The notes under the pieces are model-generated. The model was not told the origin of the DNA. It made no database searches and saw nothing but the letters and a program-made list of their open reading frames with translations. Below are positions 55,601 to 64,000 of a stretch of DNA of 64,000 nucleotides, one piece after another. Positions within the stretch are counted from its first letter, which is position 1, and each line of letters begins with the position of its first letter. The DNA is from Elmis aenea (taxonomy: Eukaryota > Arthropoda > Insecta > Coleoptera > Elmidae): contig OX393579.1 of the NCBI GenBank assembly GCA_947652605.1, positions 3,162,001 through 3,226,000 on the forward strand. Direction: 5' to 3'. Both the position numbers and the translations under genes were made by a program.

Positions 55601-58600
55601 CTTACATTGTGGAAATAGGCTGTTGCGATTTTTTCGATCGGCGTGTAAATGTCGGGCATGATCAGCACCCATATGGGTGTCGAAGTTTTATTGCTATCCA
55701 AATTACTGCCCTCCAGCTGTCCGAAAGCGTTCGACCCAAACCCGTACAGCTTTCCGTCGCTCGCTAAAACCAAACTGTGCGCGTGTCCCGCTGCGATTTG
55801 CATGGCGTTTTGTTTGAAATCCAACCGTTTCGGCATGTGTTCGTTATCGCACGTGCCGTGTCCGAGCTGCCCGTGTATTCCCCAACCCCAGGTGTACACT
55901 TCGCCGCTCACGGTCAGGGCCATGCTGTGGTACTGTCCTGCGACGGTGTCAATGATCTTATGCCTGCACAAGCTCGATATTATTTGTGGATAGGGACTTT
56001 CTTGTATGAAGGGGCCAAGGCCCAACTGTCCGAACGTATTCGATCCCCACGCGTACACCTGCAACAAAGAAAATTGAAAGTAAACAAAAAATTTAATGTT
56101 TTCGGCTTTTAACGTACCCCAAAATCGGTTAGAGCAAGAGTGTGCCTCCTCCCACAGCTAACACTAAGCACTTTTAACTTCAGATCAAATAAAGTTTGAA
56201 CCAGCTTGGGTGGACTGCTTTGGGTCAGTAAGGGCCCCAATCCGAGACATCCAGAATTCGCTACTCCCATGGTATAAACATTGCCGTTACGGACAACAGC
56301 GGCGTGTTCATATCCGCAACTTAACGGGTGAATATCCGGAAACATTCTCATGTACGGTTGTTCTATAGGCTTGTCTGGTGAATGCATACGTTCCAACAGC
56401 TCAACGTTGTAACTGAAACAAAAAAACTGCATCCGGGCCCCCGATTTACTTTATAAATTCTCACCTATCGTCGCCGGTTTTTTGTAGCAACTGTATCAGT
56501 ACCCATATGAACGTTTCTATGAAATCCTTAACCGTGGTGGTTACGCGATCGGGTACGTCGAGCTCCACGGAGTCGACCGTCGATTCCAAACTAGTCGAAC
56601 CGCGCCTTTTGTGGAACAGTCGGCTGACGAGCGGCAAGGCACAGGGCTGACTAGGATCCAACTGAACCGCTAATCTTTGCAAAATGTCGACGGGGAATGT
56701 CTCGATGTGCGCGCGTATGTAATTCAGAATTACTTGGCAAAAAGACGGGTATACTAGGATGCTCTGCGCGAGGCTCGGCTCGGAGAGCGTGATCAGGAAG
56801 TCGTGGTTGTTCGCGCACACGATGTTAGGGGCTTGCAGTATTTGGCTCAGAGCTGCTACGATTTCGGGTTGCAGTCCTCGCGATTTTGCCAAAAGCGTGA
56901 CTATTTTCCAGTGGCCGGCTTGGCAGGCCACGTTGACGGCCAGAACTTGGTCGTAGAACTCTTCGTAACGAAGGAAATTCCTAAAAATCATTTATTAAAC
57001 TTTACTTATAATATATGCAGGGTGTACCAGCCAAGACGAAATATTTGATGCAAATTTTTAAAATATGTAGTTTCGATTAAAAGTTGTTCATGGTTGTTTA
57101 CTATGTAACCTGGAATTGTTTTCAACTATGCACAGTGTTTTGTTTTTGTGCCCCAATACATAATTTGTTTTTTTAAATGGAACACCCTCTATATTTTAAC
57201 ATTTCCTTGTCGATAATACAACTATCTTCAAAAATGTTAAAGGTAAAATCATGTCTTAAAATTGGCTGGAACACCCTGTATATATCACAATAATAAAATG
57301 TAAATAATTTCAAAATGTATCCAGCTTTGCCCTTCATCATTGAAAATTTTCAACTATACAGTGTTTTGTTTTTGTGCACCAATACATAACTTGTTTTTTT
57401 AAATGAAACACCCTGTATATTTTAACATTATCTTCAAAAAGTTTAACTGTAAAATCATGTCTTAAAATTGGCTGGAACCACCCTGTATGTATCGCAATAA
57501 TAAAATGTAAATAATTTTATAAATGTATAACTGAAAATGGTTTCAAAAAAAAATTTGCTGCATTTAACAACTTTATGTGGTGGACCCTGTATGTTAAAAT
57601 TATTGCAAATATTTAACCTACTTACATAAAATCTTTGGTATTAGTTACTCGCAGATGTCCTCCGTGTCTCAAGACCAGTTCCGTGTACGCCATTACGGCC
57701 AAATTGCCCATGTGAATTTTCGTGGCCGTTGACATGTCCACTTTGCTGACGCTCAGACAGAGATGCACAAATTTTAACAGGGCCCTGCAGTCACCAGACA
57801 CGGCCAACTTGAGCACCCTCTTGAGCAGATGAACTTTGGCTTGCTTATACAAAATTAAACCCAAATGATAGGAACCGTTGGCGACCAAAATATCGCCGCA
57901 CTTCTCCAAAAGATCTTGCAAGTTTAAACCGAAAATTATTGCCAGCCTTTCGGCCGTCTCTAAATTGCAGTCTTTGACGATCAACTCGACAAACCTCGTG
58001 ACCGGGGAAGCGCTAAAACAACACGAATTTTGTTCGTCTTGGAATCGGTTAAAACTGACGATGAAATTCTTACCTTAATACAACTTTATAAACTGCTTTA
58101 TTGGTGACTAGCACGCACGTGTCGACTCTTGGTTTTCGCAGATGCAGATCTTCCACAGACTTCGGTAAATTGTATATTTTATTATCTTTGTCTTTTTTCA
58201 ATTCGTCCCTGTGTTTGCGGTCTCTGTATGAGACGACGTCGGAGAGCTTATATAAATTTAATATCTTTTCATTTTCGCCGCTCAACTGAAATTGTGCTAC
58301 AAGGGAGTCGGAATTGAATTCCTGGAATAAAAACATTCTCATATTGAATCGGTATTAACCTGCTGTGACTCGCGCTTGATTTACTAACGTGAGAACTGCG
58401 TGGGGCGCTTCAGCCGCACAGGGTTGGCAAATTTCGATGTTTTCATAGGAAATCTCGGTGACTATAAGAGGTATCAAAAAACGGACGCGCATCCTCAATC
58501 TCTTTTTTCGAGAAAAAGTCTATGGTAAAAACTAAAATTGGTTATCGTCTTTTGTTTTCGAGTTATCGGCGATAACTCGATTTTTCGTTTTATGGCTATA

Positions 58601-61149
58601 TCTCGCTTGTTTATGAAAATAAACTTTGACGTTCTGCAGGCACTTTTTTGATCAGAATGCAGTAGCGTAGACAATTTTTCAAAAAAAAATCCGAAATTCG
58701 AGTTGTGACATAAAGTTGTATTTTTTTAAATGGAACCTATAATTGGCTATGACTTATTTGAATACCTTATTTTTTTGCCATTCCAAATATATAAGGGTTG
58801 ATGTATTTATTTTCAATAATACGCAAGTTACGAAGGTTTTTAGTTTTTTTTTTAAAGAAAATTATAGTAGGCTGTGAAAACAAAAACAAAACAAGGTGTA
58901 AAACCTTTTAAAACTCATTTGGTACAAGTTACGAAGGTTTTGTAATTTGTTGTTGTGATAAACATTACAAATATTTGAACTTAAGATAAACTACAATAAA
59001 AGCTGTATTACTTTATACAATTTCTTGTACAAGAAATTAAACAATTTCTTGTACTAGATTGTAAACAAGATTGTAAAGCTGTTGCCAAGTTACAACACGT
59101 CTTATGTCGTAAATTGACATTCACGAAGTGTCAGTTTACGACATAAGACGTGTTGTAGCTTGGCAACATCTTTACAATCTTGTATTCAATCTAGTACAAG
59201 AAATTGTACAATTTCTTGTATAATGTAATACAGCTTTTATTGTAGTTTATCTTATGTTCAAACATTTGTAATATTTATCACAACAACAAATTACAAAACC
59301 TTTGTGACTTGTACCAAATGAGTTTTAAAAGGTTTTACACCTTGTTTTGTTTTTGTTTTCACAGCCTACTATAATTTTGTTTAAAAAACAAAACTATAAA
59401 ACCTTCGTAACTTGTATATTTGGAATGGCAAAAAAATAAGGTATTTAAATAAGTGATAGCCAATTATAGGTTCCATTTAAAAAAATACAACTTTGTCACA
59501 ACTCGAATTTCGGATTTTTTTTTTGAAAAATTGCCTAAGCCACTGCATTCTTATCAAAAAAGTGCCTGCAGAATGTAAAAATTATTTTTGTTTATTTTCA
59601 TAAACAAGCGAGATATAGTCATAAAACGAAAAGTCGAAAAATCGAGTTATCGGCGATAACTCGAAAACAAAAGAAGATAACCAATTTTAGTTTTCACCAT
59701 TAATTTTTTCTCGAAAAGAGAGATCGAGGATGCGAGGTCCATTTTTGATACCTCTTATAGTTACTGAGATTCCCTATGAGAACATCGAAATGTGCCCACC
59801 CTGTACATAAAAAAATATAAATAAACTTACGGTGTCACCTTCCAATCTACATTCAGACAGCTGCGTACTAATAATAAGTAGTGCGTTGAATTCTTCATTA
59901 ACGGCATATATTAAACGATCCGTGAGGAGTAAATAATTCAGTTTCGGAGCCAATTTATGTACATACAAAGGTGCCGATTCGACATCAACTGCATGCACCT
60001 AAAACAACGCAATTCATTAATTTACCCTCCCGTTAGCGGACACCCGACACTTACCGTGAGTAAACTGGTGGGTTTATAAAATGCAGAGAACAAATAACGG
60101 TTCCTGGCGTACTGCGGTGCGAAAAACGTATCACATAAGTGCGGCAATAGCTCGGGCCCCGAGTGAGAAGATTCAGAATGTGACGACTCGCTAGCGGTGT
60201 CGCTTGTTTGACTGTCCCTCCGCGGACCCCTCGCTTCGGAAAGTCGTTGCTTGAACGAGGCGAATTTATCGACGCCCATTTGTTTTAAACTTTGCAGACG
60301 CGATGTGCCGCCATCCGAAGGCGTGACGTTCGATTCCGGGGGCCACAAATAACTCGTTGAATGTTGCTCTAGAATAAGTCGCCATTGTTGACCGCTTTCG
60401 CCATTAATCTACAAAATTAATTATGATAACCATTAAATTTTATTTTTAAATTGAAGCGTTACGTACCAACAAAGACACGCAGTCCAAACTATTATCCTGG
60501 CATAAATATAACTTTACAACAGACTCACTGATGGAACAGGTACCCAAGCAACGACCGTCAGTTAAACTAATTAAACTTATAGCACCACTATCATAGCCCA
60601 CAAGCGCATTTTGATTGCATTCGAGGGTCTGCCACCAAACTATACTTAACGGCTTTGCATCCGGGGTCTGCGCATGTTTGTAAAAATGCGTGACGTCGTT
60701 TACTGACCATTTACAGTCTATCTTTTGTTTCTTATCGACTAGACTTAGTGCAGGTATTATGTATAATGATCCATCCAAAGCTACAAAAACCGTCACAATT
60801 ATTATTGTAATACAATCAACGCATAATGTGTCTTACAAACAGCTAATAACCATGTAGCAGTAGGATCGAAGCAGATAGCTTGTATCTCTTTATTGCTATC
60901 CGTAAACCACGGTACATGCCTAATCACAGCGGTTAATTCACCGTAAGTGTAATGTAAAACGATATCTCCATTTCTAAAAACGTTTAAACTTTAATACAAA
61001 TCTACGAACAACTTCATTTATACATACATCGTTATGAGTACTAATAATTGTTTAACTCCATTTTCTTTTCTACTGCTTAAACGTACTTCAATGTTGTTCA
61101 ATAAACATTTCAGTTCCAAAATTTGTGGTAAAGCCACAGACATTTTCAT
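52666..61149 (-). CDS. ca: claret/GLO-4-like RCC1 protein, 12 exons, complete
   Basis: Exons, in order: 61149-61028, 60973-60837, 60780-60467, 60408-60055, 59998-59831, 58321-58074, 58012-57626, 56980-56465, 56412-56118, 56058-55606, 55529-55140, 53934-52666. All junctions are GT-AG and keep phase, giving 1550 residues. Start ATGs lie at 61149 or 61143 behind an in-frame stop. Residues about 40-365 look like a beta-propeller (HYTYGELTAVIRHVPWF, GYDSGAISLISLTDGRCLG), with a Ser/Glu-rich stretch near 240-262. Residues about 366-750 are helical, ankyrin/TPR-like. Residues about 765-1130 contain seven RCC1 blades (VYAWGSNTFGQLGLG, VYTWGWGIHGQLGHG, LYGFGSNAFGQL, LLAWGNSS). Residues 1130-1550 are an unassigned tail. 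Known claret (fly) and GLO-4 (nematode) are long RCC1 proteins acting with a Rab32-type GTPase in lysosome-related organelles such as eye pigment granules. The orthology is inferred from architecture; alternatives are other RCC1 proteins (ALS2, HERC), which lack this layout. Confidence 0.78.
54045..54860. mobile_element. Intronic MITE with about 310-bp inverted arms
   Basis: It lies in the last intron (53935-55139) of the claret-like gene. It begins TACAGGGTGATTGAAATT and ends with the inverse, AATTTCAATCATCCTGTA. The arms match for about 310 bp (GCATGGGGATCTCGCTTATTA, CGTCTATAACTCC, ACATTATCCAAG). The centre is unrelated. A further TACAGGGTGGACC at 54864 and TACAGGGTAATCC near 53960 are extra ends of related elements. 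There is no coding sequence. Confidence 0.88.
57119..57500. repeat. Tandem repeat with CACCCTGTA ends, in intron
   Basis: Two units of about 229 bp share TTTTCAACTATRCAG, TGTTTTGTTTTTGTGC, CAATACATAA(T/C)TTGTTTTTTTAA and AAATCATGTCTTAAAATTGG. Each ends in (A)CACCCTGTAT. A partial end, GCAGGGTGTACCAGCC, lies at 57018. The array fills most of the intron 56981-57625 of the claret-like gene. Confidence 0.85.
58418..59805. mobile_element. 1.39-kb near-perfect intronic palindrome
   Basis: The left end, ACAGGGTTGGCAAATTTCGATG, is mirrored by CATCGAAATGTGCCCACCCTGT at the right. The two arms, about 680 bp each, pair almost throughout: GTTATCGGCGATAACTCGA, GGAACCTATAATTGGCTATG, TTGTTGTTGTGATAAA, CAATTTCTTGTACAAG. 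They meet at ACGACATAAGACGTGTTGTA near 59110-59155. It occupies nearly all of the intron 58322-59830 of the claret-like gene. There is no coding region. The ACAGGGTkG end links it to the other MITEs of the window. Confidence 0.92.
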
Positions 61150-61880
61150 TCAATATTCATTAGGAACTATCGGCTGTTATAAATTATTGCGTGAAACACT
61201 AAAAAGAATTATGAATTAATTTTGGAATCATTATTTAAGCACTATTTACAATGTGTAATGTCATTTTATTCATAAACATTATGAACGATGTATTATTGAC
61301 ATTTAAAATGTGTTTTGACATGATAGTGTATGTAGTACATAGAATTCTTATTGGATACAAATGTTGTAATCTCCAAACAAACGAATCATCGGAGCTAGTC
61401 CGTATTCTCATTCTTTAATTTCACCTCTGGAACTAAACGAGTCATGTTTTGAGAATATTTGTAGAATACTAGCTGTAAGTTGTTTTTTGTCTAAAGCTAT
61501 TTCTTATATCTATTTTTTTTATGACCAATATGCCACAAACTACCAAGTATAACTGGATAATCAACATGATGTGGAACACATTGGAGTCCTATGTAGAACA
61601 TTCTTTTTCAACTTGGTGCAAAGGTGGGATAATTTTTGTTAAGTACGTAGAAAAATGTTCAAAGCGGGGGGGGGGGAGAGTAAGATTTTTTGCTAACAGA
61701 ACATTTAAGGTAATTTTCATATCATTTTTGGGAACGAATATTGTGCAAATGGTTATTATTGAGGGATGAACGTCTAAGTTTAGTTATCATGCAATTATTT
61801 ATTGTAAACAATACTCTTGAGTTGGTAATGAGTTGTTTTTACCTGATATCAGGTATCTTATTAACTAACTAATATTATTA
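61150..61880. promoter_or_regulatory. 5' flank of the claret-like gene
   Basis: This is AT-rich DNA upstream of the minus-strand start codon, and the promoter must lie here if exon 1 is the first exon. No TATA-type element is convincing. An 11-G run is at 61666-61676. The plus frame at 61521-61769 spans that run and is not recognised. Confidence 0.35.
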
Positions 61881-61900
61881 AGACAATATTTTGGTTGCAG

Positions 61901-61967
61901 ATATTTCAATGAAAATGAGAAAACGACAACAGGAAATGATGTAGCCTTCTTGTGAAAAACCAAACAG
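61901..61967 (+). other. Exon-like cassette, copy 1
   Basis: Sixty-seven bases lie between TTTTGGTTGCAG (acceptor-like) and GTGAGTGAC (donor-like). The frame YFNENEKTTTGND...FL meets a stop (TGA) at 61954. Copy 2 is at 63381-63448. The flanking intron-like DNA is also repeated, so this may be an old transposon part rather than an exon. Confidence 0.4.
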
Positions 61968-62314
61968 GTGAGTGACTTAAGTTTGTTTGTGTTTAGTTTA
62001 CAAAATAGACTATAACTCTTGTACTTTCTTTATCCATTTCTTAAATTTGAACCGTGTAAGGGTAGATAATTATTATAAAAATTTAGTTTGCAATTAACAT
62101 ATGCTTGTAGTTTCAATATTTTTTTATGCTTCCTTGCCAAAGTGCAAAGATTTTAGTCAATACTTTATAGTTTACAATTTTTCACCGAAATTTCTGTGTT
62201 GGATTGTTTTTTGAATCTGTTAAATGTTTTATTGAAGTTTAACAGAATCAAATAAGTCCACTTGCATCACAGTTAATCAGTTTTAAAGTTTTAATGCACA
62301 ATTAAAGGTAAAAT

Positions 62315-62700
62315 ATCAAATTAATTCTTTAAAAGTGGTGGAACGCCTGAGATTTAGGCAGCCCAAGTTACAGCAACTTAGTATTGATTAATAAATGAAC
62401 GAGGCGGCACATGAAAACTACACAATGGATGAAATAATATTAGTTTCTTGTTTTTATATATTAACGGATGTGCCGCATCGCTCATTGACGATCACGACCA
62501 GTACTATTTTAACTTCAAAACTTTTGACGGTTCTTGTGATCATTTTGCAAGTTTGGTATGAAAATAAAGGAATTTGTTAGTAAAGAAATGAATCAAATTA
62601 ATTCTTAAAAGGTGTTGGAACGCCTGAGATTTAGGCAGCCCAAGTTACAGCATTTTAGTATTGATCAACAAATGAACGAGGCGGCACATTAAAATTACAT
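62315..62700. repeat. Direct repeat, two units of about 277 bp
   Basis: TGGAACGCCTGAGATTTAGG, CAGCCCAAGTTACAGCA and AAATGAACGAGGCGGCACAT occur near 62340-62410 and again near 62617-62690. A diverged third copy at 63826-63885 keeps AGGCAGCGCAACTTACAGCA and ACGAGGCGGCACAT. The first and third copies are also about 1490 bp apart within the larger repeat that holds the exon-like cassettes. Confidence 0.82.
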
Positions 62701-62949
62701 ATATAATGGCAGGAATAATTTAAACTTGTTTTTAATGTCAGGATTATGAGCATTAATTGTGAATGTAACCGGCCAAATAATAAATTTGGTAGGAAAGATA
62801 GCTCATAAACAGTATATAACTCGAACATAAATCAGTCAGCGATGATATTATTAGACTAAATGTTAATCCAAAAATTGCACTGGTTTGGAAATTAAAATTA
62901 TTTATTTATTTTATTAATTATAATTTGAACCACCTGAAATCTTTAAAAA

Positions 62950-63310
62950 ACTGCAAAGGCTATAGTCGGACGTGGTCGACGTATGTGTTAAACAAAGATG
63001 ATGGATATGCTGCACCCTTGTCTGGAAGTTCAATGTTGGGAGTTCTTCCGGTATTCAATATATCGGTTGCTCTTTAAATTTATTATTTGCCAAAGCTTGG
63101 TCCTATCCACTTAATAAAAAGCTTTTTTAAAATCGACGAGTGCTCAACGGATGCCGGCATTTTTAATATAAAGGTGTTGTCTGCAGACGATCTTCCTGCT
63201 CTAAATTCCTAAGTCTCTCGTTGATTATAATTATTTTCGAGTGCACTTTGTAGGTGGAAATGAGTAAATTAATCCCTAGGTAATTGTTGCAAATTATCTC
63301 CCGATCTGTT
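62950..63310 (-). pseudogene. LINE RT fragment (RTE-like)
   Basis: From 63230 downward the minus strand reads RETQEFRAGRSSADNTFILK, then after stops QALANNKFKEQPIYIEYRKN and SRQGCSIS. AGF-R-xGRSxxDxxF-L is the first conserved RT block, and RQGC(S)-S-P is the next. The catalytic ADD box is not seen. This copy interrupts the tandem repeat unit. Confidence 0.78.
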
Positions 63311-63380
63311 TATGTGAAAGATGTTATTATAAAATGTACACTTAATGTTAATTGTTATTAATAAAATATTGTTGTTGCAG

Positions 63381-63448
63381 ATATTTTGCTGAAAATGAGG
63401 GAATGACAACAGGAAATCAATCAAATCATCTTGTGAAAAACCAAAAGG
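63381..63448 (+). other. Exon-like cassette, copy 2
   Basis: Sixty-eight bases lie between TTGTTGTTGCAG and GTGAGTGAT. One frame is open throughout (YFAENEGMTTGNQSNHLVKN) with partial codons at both edges, as for a phase-1 internal exon. It is 1480 bp from copy 1. A further donor-like GGGG|GTAAGTT lies at 63919. Real exon status is unproven. Confidence 0.4.
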
Positions 63449-64000
63449 GTGAGTGATTTAAATTTGTTTTAGTTTAAAAAATAGACTATAACCTTTGCAC
63501 TTTTCTCATTTCTTATAAAAATTAATTAATAATTTGAATCATCTGATGGTAAATAATTGTTATAAAATTTAGTTTGTAATTAATATATGCTTGTAGTTTT
63601 AATATTTTTTGTACACCTGTACAGAAGTGCAAAGATTTTAGTCTCGACATACTTAACAATTTTCTATGATATTTTTTACATGTTTAGTTGTTTTTGGAAT
63701 TTGTAAATGTTTTTTTTATATTGGTCTAAAACGATTAAATAAGTTAGCTTGAATCACAGTTAATCAGTTTTGAAGTGCTAATGGACAATTTAAAGGTAAA
63801 AAGGGGAATTAACTCTTAAAAGTGATGTATGGCCTGAGATGTAGGCAGCGCAACTTACAGCAACGAGGCGGCACATGCTAAATATTGCCAGTTCCAAGTT
63901 TAAAGGCGAAGAGCGGGGGTAAGTTCGCGCAGCAGACGCCACAATATGGTCCACAGACTCCCAAACCATAGGCGAGTATACATTATTATAAACGTATTAC

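Noticed and set aside
55649..56112. Plus-strand frames of 111-114 codons
   Set aside because: They are antisense to RCC1-repeat exons of the claret-like gene; the minus frame has the real motifs.
1..64000. tRNA, rRNA and known microRNA genes
   Set aside because: A visual scan for the tRNA B-box and for common insect miRNA seeds found no convincing match; a covariance-model search would be needed to exclude them.

Overview
This is insect nuclear DNA, most likely from a beetle or another holometabolous insect (the order is an inference). It is AT-rich and has spliced genes with GT-AG introns of about 50 bp upward. A PHF5A orthologue is nearly identical to the animal consensus. The repeats are typical of insects: RTE/CR1/Jockey-like LINE scraps, mariner and pogo remnants, hAT-like MITEs, and many palindromic elements ending in TACAGGGTG/CACCCTGTA. 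Nothing bacterial, viral or CRISPR-like was seen.

Layout. Positions 1-49,900 contain no protein-coding host gene that I can support. This part is a patchwork of decayed transposons and three repeats built as inverted duplications: 4448-5089, 15726-16650 centred on a MITE, and a fold-back mariner at 33210-33764. It also holds an 18-unit, 183-bp satellite at 22917-26215 and two hAT-like MITEs with 8-bp target duplications. Between the repeats lie GC-richer, non-repetitive islands, for example 3640-4170, 31900-32350, 37190-37700 and 45480-45960. These could be cis-regulatory DNA or untranslated exons. All of the roughly 16 independent LINE remnants are on the minus strand, which may mean the region lies within or beside a plus-strand transcription unit.

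Positions 49,968-61,149 form a compact gene block. PHF5A (splicing factor SF3b subunit, minus strand, one coding exon) is divergent from a three-exon plus-strand gene at 50844-51528. I reconstruct the latter as a 175-residue securin, the separase inhibitor of anaphase, with a degenerate KEN box, a D-box-like motif and the acidic, proline-rich C-terminal segment. Next, on the minus strand, is a 12-exon gene (61149 down to 52666) whose exons join in phase to 1550 codons. It encodes an N-terminal propeller-like region, a helical middle and a seven-bladed RCC1 propeller. It is best matched to claret/GLO-4, the putative exchange factor for the Rab32-type GTPase of lysosome-related organelles (eye pigment granules). 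Three of its introns carry palindromic or tandem MITE-like DNA, including a 1.39-kb near-perfect palindrome.

Positions 61,150-64,000 are repeat-rich. A 67-68 bp exon-like cassette with acceptor and donor signals occurs twice, 1480 bp apart, and there is one more minus-strand LINE reverse-transcriptase remnant.

The genes are not an operon. The only likely functional link in the layout is a shared 543-bp promoter region between PHF5A and securin.
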